This document shows positions 1 through 11,756 of a stretch of 64,000 nucleotides of DNA, piece after piece. The DNA comes from Bryum argenteum. Lineage: Eukaryota; Streptophyta; Bryopsida; Bryales; Bryaceae. The notes below the pieces were generated by a model. That model ran no database searches. It had not been told where the DNA came from and saw nothing but the letters and a program-made list of their open reading frames with translations. The stretch's first letter is position 1; each line of letters starts with the position of its first letter. Where the stretch lies: assembly GCA_037043015.1 (NCBI GenBank), contig CM073322.1, forward strand, positions 5,033,601 through 5,097,600, read 5' to 3'. The translations under genes were made by a program, and so were the position numbers.

Positions 1-799
1 AAGTGGAGAACTATGTTGATATTCTAGATTTGACATCACACACAAGAAGGCCACAACAAATGCAGAGTTGAAACTCTGTAATATGATCTTTGGTAAGTCA
101 TGAGATACTTCGATTCCATTTCAAACCTAGACCAAATTCTCAGTCCAAGAACTCAACTAAATTCCTTACAAAGAATACTTTCACATGACCTCCTCAAGTC
201 CACACTACATAGAAGCCTTGCCACAAAGCTAATGGATTTAAGAGGTGAAGGTGGAAATCATCACCTTCCCATGCCTGGAGTTGGTCCATCAGACCAAATT
301 TCCACTCCATGCGACTCAAAGAAAGTAAATCTACAGAAATCTCATAATAATACTGCACATAAGGCAGCAGAGATTTGAACGACTGGAAACTACTGCATAA
401 TCATTTAAGTTACAAGGATTGCTACCTAACTACCTCAAGACTGAACTAGTACCAAAACCTTGTACTTGGTAAAACTGCCAGTGGAGTACAAAATCGGGTA
501 TCTGCAGAACAGCGTCCATACTCTACACCTGAAGTAATCTCATGAGTAACCACACGTTCAAGCATGCAAGCAGGAGTAAGAATGTGAATAAGTAAGCACC
601 GGTAGCCAATTCCGCTTTTGAAGATACTCGAAGTTGACGTGAACTTTCCATTCCTCAAAGTCATATTCTTGTATAACTCAGTCTTAGAAGTCGGTGACCA
701 CCTCAGGGTGCTTCCAAACGAGGACGGGATTCCGAAAGAGCTATTAATTTCGGCGCCTCCCGTCGGCTTTCACCGCCGAACGATATTTCTCCTCCTAAA
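1..799. other. 3' flank of the PAP29-like gene, no gene seen
   Basis: I see no convincing coding region, RNA gene or repeat here. The open frames are short and resemble no family. The part just below position 800 is downstream of the stop codon of the minus-strand phosphatase gene, so it probably holds that gene's 3' UTR; no clear polyadenylation signal was assigned. Confidence 0.5.
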
Positions 800-3700
800 C
801 TAGCGGGTTCCAGAAACGTCATTTGATTCAACAGATGATGCACCTTCAATGGGCGAATAAGTGACAGTCCTTTTCCGTTTTTGAAACTTGCGGACCAGAT
901 AATTGATGAAAAAGGATGATGCAGCCAAGGCAGTGAGCATCAACATAAGGGTTAAACTAGGGATCCAGTTGTCGCCAGTTCTTCTTCTGAAAGAAAGACT
1001 TCTGCCGAAAATGGGAGTAGTGAACCACTCCTCAGCAAATCCGTTGTACAGAACTTGAATGTCTGCTTTACTCAACTCCTCATCATCCAACAGTTTCCAC
1101 GTCTTAAACTCCCGAAGCACTTTCCAATCGCTTGTAGGACCCCTCCCAAGCGAGGCTTGCACCACCCGTGCCCGTCTTGCCCACCCCGCCCTCCTGAACG
1201 CACAAACCACAAGCCGAAACTTGGTAAGTCTAACTTAAAAAGCCTCATTAATGTGAAGAAAGAAAGCACTGAAGGAGTTCCAATTTCAGCTAGAATGTGC
1301 AGAAAGAAAGCAACGCAACTAGCTCCATCAGAACAGAAAACACAACTGGCAGTGTCTGAACCCCCTGAATGCTCGAACATAAGATGACAGGATCAGCTCT
1401 AAGACATCACAGTAGACAACGTGCGCTGCTTCAATACATTATTGCAATCAACAAGTTTGAGGCATTCTATTGTCTTCATAGATACATTACATGCTCCACT
1501 ATACTCTTTCTTCATGAAATATGATTGAAGTAGAGAAAGTGAACTTTCCAAATTTTTCATCGTCTGTCTATGTTTTAAAGAAGTACATCAAGTAATCATG
1601 AAGCACGAGGTCAATGAAGAACAAGCACGGCTAGTGTACGTCTTGCGTAAACGTTCGAGCTGAGAGGCCCCACATAGTCACCGGCAATAACAATATCTTT
1701 CAAACTAAATCAAGAACATTCAAGCGTGATTATGGCTCTAGACTATCCATCGTCTTCAGACTGAAACGCAGAACGGGGCAACAGAGGAGAGGGGAAGGAT
1801 TTAAAGCAGTAAAGACGCACCCATAAGTATGGTAGCCAATGCCACCCCCATAACATAACTGGATGCCAAGAAGGTCGCCGCAGTAGTCATTGACATGATC
1901 GTGACCAACAAAGATGGCCTTCACATCCCCTGCTTCAACAAGGGACGTGAACAATCCAGAATTGACAGACGCAGAGCATATTGTTTCCTGTTTCTCACCC
2001 ATGGTGGAAGAGGGACTCAGAAATGCTGCATCGTATTCGGGAATGGGGATGTGGAAGTAAGCCAGGGCTGGAGTGATGGGTGGAGGCATTTTACTGGAAG
2101 TGCTAGTTTTAGCTTCCGCGGCCTGCATACGAAACACCCAATCATGCGTTAGCAACAGTTCCAGAACTCAAGTGCCCCTTCACCAACGTGATCTCTGCCA
2201 ATTTTTAAGACCAACCTTGAGATAGAGCGGATAAAAAACATGCGTGAAGATAGCACCTCACGAACTCTTGAACAAATTCGTGAAGATGTATTCTGCAATA
2301 GTGTACAATCCCCTCCGAACAGCATTTAAACGTTAACCTCGAGTATTTACCCTAAGATGTGCCGCAAGCGTTTCGAACCATAGTAACTGGCTGGCTCGAA
2401 CCCAGTCATAGCCACCTACAGTATCAAACTTGGAGTAATCCCCGGAGTCGAGAAAATACAAGTTGAGAAGGCTTGTGTTGGCAGACTCTGAGCCCAAGGC
2501 ACCAAACACCTGCAGATAATAGTTTCCATATCCATGAACCTCAATTGGAGATTTACGGTCAACACGTTTCCCTAAAAGATCCTCCATACGAGGGTTCAAG
2601 ATTTCAGACACAGAGTACTCCATCTTTGTCAGATAATCCATCACTTGTGCTCGAGGTAGGTTCGACTCTTGATCATGGTTTCCCAATACTGCAGCCCAAG
2701 GAATTTTTGCCGCTATTACTGGAGCAAAAGCTTGGTCCATTGATTTCATGGCATTCGGGGTGGTACCGCCATCAATATTGTCCCCTGCGTCAAAATGCAC
2801 GTAAATCCTAACATGACAAGATTGCTAATATACTGCAGAACACCAATTGCATCCCCAACAAGCATTTTCTACTATGATAGTTCCTTGGGCTAAAACCATC
2901 AATCGATCAAACAGTATAATATAAATATCAAGACATAACAGCTTCATTTGATGACAAACTGGTTGTAAATTAACGAGCATCAGGCAAGCAGTAAGGAAGT
3001 TACTTGCATACGTGTAGTAAGAGGTAGGTGTACAATTTACGTTTTACAGAGACGAAAAATCTGCAATAATCAAACAATGCTGGGAATGAATGATAGCATA
3101 CCCGTAAAGACTACTAAATCAGGCTTCTCAGCAGCCAGCAGCCGCTCTACAAAGGAGGTAGTATTCAAGTCGGAGCAATGATGTGATGTGGAAACATCAA
3201 AACATTCCGATTCAGCACCTTGCGCAAAATGCATGTCAGCAACCTGCGCAGAAAAGTACGTGATAAGGACGATGTCAGATACCAGATATGATACAGCCTG
3301 ATTCCAATGAAACTTCCACACACTTTCTGCTGAATACGAAGCCCTGGCCGCCATCCTCGCACTTATTAAAAAATCGTCTCCGGTCGTATACGGTAATCGT
3401 AGAAAAGACTGGAAGAAATTTGACTCGCTGATCCGGAAACTGAAGACACTTTTAATTTTCAAACAATAACTGAAGCCCGGCTGAACGTCAAAGTCATGCC
3501 TCTCCTACATATGCAGCTCAAGGATCAGCAAGCCACCATCTGAGCACATAAACTTTCTGGTTTTTTGGAAGCTCTCGGCACTTCTAGGCACTGAATATTC
3601 AGAGCATTGAACACTTGAATGTTACAATTTGCACGATCTACTGTTCCAGCGAAAGCATTCATGAACATTGTCCAGGATGTTCCAGAAGAACAACAACAGT

Positions 3701-4101
3701 ACTTACTGACAAACAACGTCAATGACTGTCCTCGTTACATTTTGATTACTGTAAATGACACCCTTCAAGATATGCTCAGGGGTTTATACACTACAAGCCG
3801 CACCAAGTATGAACTTTCAGTCATTTTCCAGATAACACGCGATTCAGAGCTAAGTATAAATCTGACATATTTAATATCAAAAACACGAGTGCTCGCCGCA
3901 CTATTTCTATCTGATAGCTGAAACATGACAATGGCGCGAATCAATAACCTGTAGAATTTTGAACGTCCCCTCGCTGTTGAACCTCAACACAGGACGCACA
4001 TGATCTCCAACCACTACTTGCGCCACAAAACACGTCCAAAACCCCAGCACTGCGCCAACACACCATGAATTCATCGCTGCCGCTCTGGTATTTGAACTCA
4101 T
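800..4101 (-). CDS. PAP29: PAP29-like purple acid phosphatase / metallophosphoesterase, 5 exons, intact
   Basis: Calcineurin-like metallophosphoesterase of the plant PAP14/16/28/29 group, predicted to hydrolyse phosphate esters in the secretory route or outside the cell. Exons on the minus strand are 4101-3949, 3243-3102, 2784-2351, 2122-1821 and 1193-800. All introns are GT-AG and all phases join, giving 474 codons. Metal-site motifs in order are VADMH (start of exon 2), TGDN across the exon 2/3 junction, GNHDQES (exon 3) and GHDHVND (exon 4). Exon 4 also has the family segment FHIPIPEY, and exon 5 the segment AGWARRARVV. The ATG at 4101 is followed by a hydrophobic stretch at about residues 12-32, probably a signal peptide; the frame is open further upstream without an ATG. 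The tail beyond the usual family end has a hydrophobic segment (IPSLTLMLMLTALAASSFF) and then a basic stretch, predicted to span the membrane. Assignment to PAP29 rather than PAP28, PAP14 or PAP16 is from memory of family sequences. No frameshift or stop was found. Confidence 0.9.
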
Positions 4102-4838
4102 CGCCCCTCCACACAGGCTGACTACTGCTACTGTCGTCAAAATTGCCTGCACCTAGCTGAGTCCTGGAAAAAGGAAGTCAATCGTCAACACGATCCATCA
4201 ATGCACAAAGCCTGAATCTGACGACATTGCTCATTCAAAGAAAGATCGAGAGGAAAGCTCTCTTCGAATTACTCACTCAAGATACCAAACGCGGTGTGAG
4301 TTCATCGTGATAAATTAGCAAATGACCACAAAACGACACTTCCAAACGGCCAAGACGCAAGCATACACCTCTCAAGAATTCTGGCATAAGCTCGTCTGGA
4401 AATGCCTTCAATTGACAGTATACAATTACCAGGAATGTTATCATGGAGAATCTGCCCGATGATTGCCAAAACCCTAGAGTAAACATCACCTTCGATGCGG
4501 GCGAAACAGCTTGCTCATTGAGCAGAAGGAAAGAGTTCAAAATCGAACACGGGATGAAATTCATTCTTTTGCAAAACATGTTGCGTTGGGCTGCTTGAAG
4601 AGACCTGCTCTGTGCACTGATTACGCAATTAGCTGAAGTAATCGACCCGAAGATCGCAAATAATTGCATTGTGATGTAACCGAGTGAGGTAAGCAAACAG
4701 CAGAATCTGAAGCATTTTCCAATGATGCTGTGAAGATCGTCGATCTTCTCGCTTTCACTCTGAGCATTCCGAGAGTCCAATTCTTTGCTCGGGCATGGCA
4801 AAGTGCTCCTTTCACAAAGACAACGAATGAATGTGGAG
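4102..4838. other. 5' region of the PAP29-like gene
   Basis: Upstream of the phosphatase start on the minus strand. It should hold the 5' UTR and promoter, but I could not pick out a convincing TATA box or transcription start. The longer minus-strand open frames at 4277-4900 look like no known protein and begin at the hairpin, so I do not call them genes. Confidence 0.4.
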
Positions 4839-4912
4839 CATGAAGGACGGATGCTTCTGAAAGGATGAATATTTGTATACTTAGTATGGAGAAGAAGCAT
4901 CCGTCCTTCATG
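4839..4912. repeat. Perfect 20-bp inverted repeat, 34-nt loop
   Basis: Positions 4839-4858 (CATGAAGGACGGATGCTTCT) are the exact reverse complement of 4893-4912, with 34 nt between. A perfect 20-bp stem is far beyond chance at this distance. It lies about 740 bp upstream of the phosphatase ATG. It could be a tiny foldback repeat, the end of a small transposon, or an inverted-duplication scar. Confidence 0.85.
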
Positions 4913-6599
4913 TAATGTTGCCGCACCTACATAAATACTTTAACCATGTCCCGTCCTTGTTCCCATCTTAGAAATTTACATGGTTATAGGTCAAGTATCT
5001 CTAAACAATGAGATTTACATGGTTACATATCAACTTGATTACATAGATGGAAAATAATAAAAGAATTTTTTTTGGGGTAGCAATCATCAACCCCCATTTA
5101 GACTATGTATACCAAGCAAAGCTCAAAAAAATTTCTAGTCAACTTTGAACGTTATGATCTTATAGTTGGTAAAGATTCAAGAGTTAAACTTATACTTAGC
5201 ATATTAAGTGCAAGTTATGATCTTATGGTCGGTAAAGATTCAACAGTTGATTTTATACTTAGTATTAGTGCAAATAGTAAGGTTTAAGATCTTACGGTTG
5301 AAGATACAAAGAAAGTAAATTTAACTTGAATCATGCCAAAATTTGTACAAGGTGGTCAAAAATTGCAGATTTTGGTTTTGGAAGTCCAAGAAATGCTTGG
5401 ACCTTTAGTGGTTAAGTATATGGATATGTTCAATCTAATTTTGATGTACGCTTGCAAGTTAATAGACAATGTGTGATTATTAACAACTCTATATGTAAAT
5501 AACAACACCATCATCGCCCTTTGCCCAAATCCATGGTCGTGAAGACTCTATATTACAAGTCATTTAGAACTTTATATACCAACCTTATATCCCAACCTAT
5601 TTCCGAGTAAAGAACCTATTTTCTGAACAAGTATCATAGATAAAAATGAAGATGAGCTATTTAGATCTTGGTCGCAGAATCTTGTGTTAGGGTTATTGTA
5701 GGTCATGTGAACCAAGTTTGAATCATGGAGTCTCAGAGATTGTGAGATCATAGCATATAAGTACGTAAAACCGACTACCAAAGTTCATCATTTCACTTAG
5801 GAGTGAAACTTCTATCAACAAATTTATTGCAATGAAGAAATCTCCAACTAGAAAGTTCTTCACACACCTTCATCTCATACTACTCTTGTTCCAGAATAAC
5901 TAACAAAAAAAATTTCTTGGCTCAAAAAATAGCCTTGCAATGGTGAAAATGCCATATAGTTTACAACAAGAAAATAGTCTTAAACTAGCCCTTTGACACC
6001 CATGTCTACGCCTCATTCACAGAAAGTCTTTGATTTTTTCATCATTTCTACTACCAAGACAAGTCTGAAAGTAGAATCCATCTCAAAAAATCATCTCAAA
6101 ATCTAACAATGGATGAAGGAGTTATAGCTCTTCAAAAACCATCCAACTCACCAAGTTTTTCATTGTAGAAACATCATTGCATATCTAATAGCAAAAGTAT
6201 TTGTATCAAAAAGATTCCAACTAGAAATTTATTAAATTTCATCTTCAAAACATGATTGTCTAAGGAAGATTCATGGTAAACAATTTTCGTTTCTAATAAA
6301 ATGGCTTGCAACGTTAAGACATGACTCATGTTTGAAAACCCAAAACCAAAAGCTGTCATCTCTAAAATGCATGTCAATGATTTATACCTCATTATAATGA
6401 TTTAAAGTTTCTATTACACAAACTAGACTTGATCTGGGACCCAAGCAAAGTAATTTTGTCCGAATCGAAGTTTAGAAAAACGAGATTAGGGGCGTTCAGG
6501 GGTTAAGATTTGGTGCCTTCCTACAATGAAGCACTTCCATTGATGCTCACGCTTACTTTCCATAACTAGTTCACAAATTTGAAATTGTAAGTAAGTTAG
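4913..6599. other. AT-rich intergenic DNA with a short internal duplication
   Basis: No gene is recognised. Around 5135-5300 a motif reading roughly TTATGATCTTATxGTxGGTAAAGATTCAA recurs about every 75 bp. Similar sequence occurs in minus orientation at about 42240-42310 and 22820-22880. It may be the internal part of a MITE-like family whose ends read AACCCCTAAA. A possible right end of such an element, GGGGCGTTCAGGGGTTAAG, lies near 6488-6506. Confidence 0.4.
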
Positions 6600-7320
6600 A
6601 ATAGACAAATTAATTTACCAACTTCCGATGCAAACTTAAGACATATTATGTGCAAAGTTGATAAAGAACTTATTTGTTAAGCAAATAACGAGAGCTCATA
6701 ATCAAGTGAACTTCTAATATTTTGTGCACTTGAAGTGGTTGCAAGGGTTCAATAAGTCCTTTTGTTCCCCCAAGTATATTTGAAAAACTGTGTATTTAAT
6801 TTCAACTACTCGTAGTTTCGTTTAATCAACACATGCTATTATTTCAATCGGAAGTTCTACAATAAGAGCTCTTGATATAAATATGCCTAACAAAGTTAAA
6901 TTATATTGTTTTAATTATAGATCTTTGAATGATCATATCGTAAGATATGCCAATTTTTTAAACCAAACGAGTACAGTAATTCATTCAATGATTATACAAG
7001 TTGTCTTGACACTTTGAAAGGTTTAATTCTATGTATATTCTTCTTATGCATACCTTCGGTAGTTAACTATATACATTGAATGAGGTCTAAATATTTATGT
7101 TTGTTATTGTAATATGCAATATTTACCTATGTATATGTCCAATTATTATATTATTTCTCTCATTGCTTGCACTAATTTTTCCATATGATACCTGGTGAGA
7201 TATTCTCAAGTGCATTTGTTCACATCTTTATTTCAAATTTTATGCGTAATTGATCGAATTGAGATTGAGATTCAAAGAAAATAACTTAAATATAACATAG
7301 TATGACGCAAAAATTTGTAA
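6600..7320 (+). repeat. Dispersed repeat, copy 1 (second copy at 42.84-43.79 kb)
   Basis: This stretch aligns collinearly with 42840-43790. Shared landmarks are AGCTCATAATCAAGTGAA, ATATTTTGTGCACTTGA, and GAGATATTCTCAAGTGCATT. The second copy differs mainly by a 435-bp MITE (43021-43455) that is absent here near 6830. No coding capacity is seen and the family is unknown. Confidence 0.7.
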
Positions 7321-7419
7321 ATATTGTATGATGAGTATTTAATCGTTTATTTGTCTTAAATTAAAAAACCCATACTGAAAAAAAAATCAGACATTTACTC
7401 GCTTTAATATTCCCAAATA

Positions 7420-7521
7420 CTCCCTCTGTCCCATTATAATTGTCTAGTAGGTTCTCTCAAATCTACCTTGAGAGGGAGATTTCATTAAACCTACTAGACA
7501 ATTATAATGGGACAAAGGGAG
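7420..7521. mobile_element. Stowaway-type MITE (Tc1/mariner), 102 bp, TA duplication
   Basis: The element runs from CTCCCTCTGTCCC to GGGACAAAGGGAG, flanked by TA at 7418-7419 and 7522-7523. The two halves are nearly perfect reverse complements for about 34 bp, and a smaller internal pair (CTCTCAA/TTGAGAG) sits in the centre. CTCCCTC-GTCCC ends and TA target sites are typical of plant Stowaway MITEs. There is no coding capacity; it would depend on a mariner-like transposase elsewhere. The near-perfect arms suggest a fairly recent copy. Confidence 0.92.
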
Positions 7522-7523
7522 TA

Positions 7524-8144
7524 TCATATAGTGCACTTCTGAGGAAACAAAATAAGGGACGCTTTGCATGGGGAGTCAAGCGAAGCATGTGCCCAAAGAA
7601 GGGCGAGAATTCTTTCAATTCGATTGGTTCATTATTTGTAATTCAAGAGATGTAATTCATAATTTGACTACTAAAGGCCCAAGGGGTTTGACAAAAACAC
7701 TTAGATGTGTCATAAACCTGATAAAATGTGGACTCTGTAACTCTTGTGATGTAGCGCTCCAAAGATAGTATAAAGGCCTTAAACCTTGAATGAGATATAT
7801 ACAATTTGATTCCCAAAATAGAAAACATGTGTCTCTAAATGAATAAAAAAGACTAAAAGTATGAGAATAAATATAAAGTGTACTTTCTATTCTTAGTTAT
7901 TGGAAATTGATACAAGTGGCTAAAATCAAACTTTATACTATGAAATGAAAAGATGCCATCAATAACCTAAGAGGAACCTCATTAGTTTTACTAAATAGTA
8001 AGTATTCATACACTAAGAAAACCTTGCCATCTTTGTGTTTGAAAGCTTATTCTCAACAATCTATAACTCCAAACAAGGCTTGGTAAATTGGATGTGATTC
8101 CCAACCCACTAAACTTCTAGAAAGTAATAAATTTAAGAAAAAAC
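7524..8144. other. AT-rich flank between MITE and Harbinger element
   Basis: No gene, RNA or repeat is recognised. Short open frames at 7568-7768 show no family resemblance. Position 8145-8147 (TTA) is the left target duplication of the Harbinger element. Confidence 0.5.
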
Positions 8145-8147
8145 TTA

Positions 8148-8172
8148 AGCTCCGTTCGCACCTGGCCTTATG
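8148..8172 (+). repeat. Harbinger left terminal inverted repeat
   Basis: Pairs with 19009-19033. The inner 16 positions (GTTCGCACCTGGCCTTATG region) match perfectly and the outer 6 carry four mismatches. It abuts the TTA duplication. Confidence 0.93.
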
Positions 8173-9053
8173 CGGAGATAGGACCCCCGGTGTTAGGAGT
8201 ATAAATGGGAGCATGTTCACACCATCGTGAGTAAGTAAACGCCGAACCTATGTGGCAGACGAGGTGGCAGCAGGATAAGAACGGGTCTAGCCGAAAAGCA
8301 GTTTTTAGCTTTTAGAAAATTCCGCCACTATGTTCAGCTTTTACGTAATTGCAAATCCTCAATTTCCATAGATTCTGAGAGGAAATTTGCGGTGCTACAT
8401 ACTTGTCAGTACCAGGGCACATTACAAAAGATCGTGCCCATCCTGAGCCCTTGTATGTAGGCAAATTAATAGTACGTCCCCTCAGAATCGCATGCACAGA
8501 GATTATGACCTTGAGGATGGGGTTTGATATCAATTGAACTCACGCACAATACAAAAGAGTGGGATGATTGTGTACGTATACACTTGTATCTTCACCCTCT
8601 TCAGGTTCGACACTTCACCTTCACAGTTGTAACTGCATTGTCGATTCAATATTGTGTTTTCTTTTCTAGTTGTGTAAATGCTTTTTTTATATATAATTTT
8701 TTTTTTTCTCTTCTCGGCTTGGAGATTTCTTGGTTCACTGTCAATAGTCGTAGGATTTATTTGCTACTACAGCAGGATTTGACGAAGATGACTTGTAGGT
8801 ACACATCCGATACTCATATGGATACTGAAATGAACGGTACTCCCATACGACCGCAGGCGCGTTCTGCTGAAGGTACGTTGATACATAATCTTGAATTTTG
8901 CATTCGAAGAATGTCAGCTCTGAAATGATAGTCTCCACTGCGTACAGTGTACCTGCACATCACAAGAAAACCCTCCGATGCCGAAATGAGAATGCAAATA
9001 TTGATAGTATTATTATAACATGACAAAGTTTGTTTGCTTGTCCATTGCTGCAA
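8173..9053. other. Harbinger left subterminal region
   Basis: Non-coding or 5' leader DNA of the element, upstream of the Myb/SANT gene. Short open frames such as 8524-8928 have no family resemblance. A promoter for the Myb/SANT gene is expected here but no clear element was assigned. Confidence 0.5.
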
Positions 9054-11052
9054 CCGAATGTCTCACAAACTCGGCCGATTAGTCGAGGTCCAGGTCCATC
9101 AGCGTTACCTCGTGGGGGTCCTCCAAATGCTCACGCTGTCAGTAGGCCAAGTCCTCCGAAGCGAGCCAGAAAGGATCGAGGGCCCAATTGAACTCCTCAA
9201 GAGATCGCAACACTGATCGCGGCCAAACGCGATATGTATTTGCAGGAACTCGACACAGTCGACGGTCGTGACCTTATGACCCCCGAAACAAGCAAATGGC
9301 TTCGGGTTTCGCATGCGGTGAACTCTGCAGGATTTTCTCCGATTTTCCGTGACGGCCCCGCTTGTAAAACGAAGTGGAACCAGATCGTGCCAGATTACAA
9401 ACGAATTGCAGACTATTTAAGTAGAACTGGACGCAATGTACCGGACTATTGGGATATGAATCCAGCCGAGAGAAAGGCAGAGGGACTTCCTCGGGTTTTT
9501 GCTCAGGACGTTTACGATTCCATCCACGAATGGTATGGGAACCGGCCCATGATTCAACCCTCTCATGTGAGGGACTTGTTAGCCCCGCAAGACGCCAATT
9601 ACAGAGCTCCTCTATCAACGGCACAAAATGACTATGACGGAGAGAGCGAACCTAGGACAGACGACCCTTCCGACTTCCCACCTGACAGTACACACTGCAC
9701 TGAAGACAGTACTCCACCGCGTTCGCCCCGCATGGCTTCATCGACCCCATCTCGTACTGTTGCTCCATGCGAGGCTACTGTTACTCCACGGTCACGACTC
9801 TTCGGTGGAGTTCCAGCAGGGATCACACCACATGTGATCAGTTCCTCGGAGACATCAAACTCTGCCGCACAACGTAGGCTCGGGAATACTGGTGTGAGGC
9901 GCAAGAATGTTTCAGGACATTCGATTGTGGCCGAAGCGACCAAGGCTACGAGTACTCTTATGGCTCAGCAGATGCAAGACATAGCGGAAGCATCCAGAGA
10001 ATTGGAGCGTTCGAAAATAGAAGTTCAATTGAAAATTTTTAGCGAGCAGATGGCATACCAACGTGAGAAGGATAGACGTTTGTATGAAAATGCGACTGTG
10101 GCCAACGACAATGCCCGACTGAGTATACTGAAGCAAGGCGAGATGGTTTCATGCTTGTCCACTCTTTCCACAATTCTTAGCAATTCGTTCAAAGTGAGTA
10201 CAAAGGGAGGATATTCCAGCATGCCACAAGCGGTACCTCGAGGCTACACCGAAGGTGCTACTGCATTCCATGGAGTGTTTACTAAGACAGGGCATCACGG
10301 TGGAATACGTGGCCTGCCGAAAGGGACGATGGGTCGGCACAGTGAAAGCTCCGATTTTCAACGACCACATGCGACCAATCTCAGTGGCATCAACTGCCTC
10401 CAACCTCAATTCCGTTAAAATGGCACAATTCCTTGTGCCATATTGCCAAAGCCATGTTGTGCCAATTTGGTCGCGTTTCTGAAACGTGCCATTTTACCGG
10501 CATATTTTTGAACTCAAAATCTCAAAGATTTATGCTTGCAAAATGGCACGTTTTTTAATATCACCCACATCTTCCATTATATCAACAAATTTCTGTAATA
10601 TCATCAAAAATTCCATAATATCACACTATTTGATGAATTTTGACCTTCAAATTCTGTCGAAGGGCAGTTTTTTCTCAACGGCCGCTCATAAATATCTCTG
10701 GTTTTGAGCGGCCGCTCAGAAAAATTTGCTCTATTATGTCAAAAAAATGACAAAAACGAGTGTTGTTTTTTTCATTTTTTCCACCTTAAATCGTGCCATT
10801 TTACCAGAATATTGCCAAATTAACGGAATTGAGGTTCTCCATAGTAGCGATTTTGGCATGCCGGCAACAATACTTGCACATGGAGCAAGCGGAAGGGATG
10901 CCACCGGCATCGGCCAGCTCTTTGGTACCAGGGAAGGGAACAGAGGAGACGAACAGAATCAAGCACCCGAAGGAACTTCTACGGACATTAAAGATACAAT
11001 CAACGCTACTCAGGTAAATTCAACAAAAGAAACTACGAACTGTATGCTGTAG
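9054..11052 (+). pseudogene. Harbinger Myb/SANT-like DNA-binding protein, interrupted
   Basis: In PIF/Harbinger elements this second protein binds the element ends and helps the transposase into the nucleus. The frame opens upstream of 9054 (start codon not identified) and reaches a TGA at 9189-9191, exactly where the Myb/SANT fold needs its first tryptophan (context ...GPN-stop-TPQEI). This looks like a TGG to TGA nonsense change. From the ATG at 9234 the frame runs on with KWLRVSHAVN, CKTKWNQIVPDYKRI, a Ser/Pro/Thr-rich linker and a charged helix (about codons 225-285). At 10402 a 435-bp MITE interrupts it. Removing the MITE and one CTCC copy joins INCL to HSSDFGMPA in frame, and the protein then ends at 11052. 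It converges on the transposase gene. Confidence 0.8.
10402..10836 (+). mobile_element. 435-bp MITE, 4-bp duplication CTCC, inside the Myb/SANT gene
   Basis: Ends read AACCTCAATTCCGTTAA and TTAACGGAATTGAGGTT, flanked by CTCC at 10398-10401 and 10837-10840. The boundaries are confirmed because excision of 439 bp restores the host reading frame. Inside are several copies of the motif GTGCCATTTTA / TGGCAC, and a pair of CGGCCGCTCA / TGAGCGGCCG inverted repeats at about 10675-10735. Related copies lie at 25717-25971, 26109-26345 and 43021-43455. The first 25 bp match the end of the 51.5-62.4 kb element at 17 positions without gaps, so it may be mobilised by that element's proteins. Confidence 0.85.
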
Positions 11053-11222
11053 TTCTCTATTTCTATGGAACTGCTATGGACTAGGTACGTACTAGTGGAT
11101 GTTGACGGTGGTCATCCTCTATTGTAAGTGTACCTCGCACCTGCGGTAGGAAAACAATGGTAGGGATTAAAACATCTACTGCAGTGATAGCAGAGCAATA
11201 CTGTAATGGATATCCGAATTGG

Positions 11223-11248
11223 AAAAAAAAAAAAAAAAAAAAAAAAAA
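11223..11248 (+). repeat. Poly(A) tract (26 A)
   Basis: A run of 26 A residues lies between the ends of the two convergent Harbinger genes. It may be a simple-sequence tract or the remains of a retroposed tail; no retroelement body or target duplication is visible next to it. Confidence 0.9.
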
Positions 11249-11756
11249 CCATTACATAATGAAACTGAGTTCAAGAGAGTGTGCACTGCGTACCGTTCGG
11301 GTGATGTTCTTAAGGGTTGTGGTTCCTCTGCATTGAGAGGTAGAGGCCGAGATCTCGACGGACATCACTGCCCTCGGAAATTACTGCACCATTTGCAGGT
11401 GCGACACCATCGTCTTCCGGTCCCTCCTCCTCGTCGTCAACTTCTCCGTTGAGACCTTCGCCACGGAGCACTTGTAACAACTGTTCCACCTCTTCGTGAC
11501 TTTGTCCGAGTAGGACATTGTGTAATATCGCACAACAGAGAATCACATCGGGGAGAAACGTAACATGTAAGGAGGACTTAATTAGTAGCTCCCGAAAGGT
11601 TTGCTTTAAGATTCCGAAAGCATTTTCAACTACACACCTCCCCCTCCGTAACCGCCGAATGAAAAGCTCTTCAGCAACGCTCAGGTGCCCGGGTCCTCGA
11701 TGAGGGACCATCAACCAAGGCAATAGGGGATACCCAGAGTCCCCTAGAAGATACGG

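Noticed and set aside
4277..4900. 207-codon minus-strand open frame upstream of the phosphatase
   Set aside because: No family resemblance, begins inside the hairpin, and has no support as a separate gene or exon.
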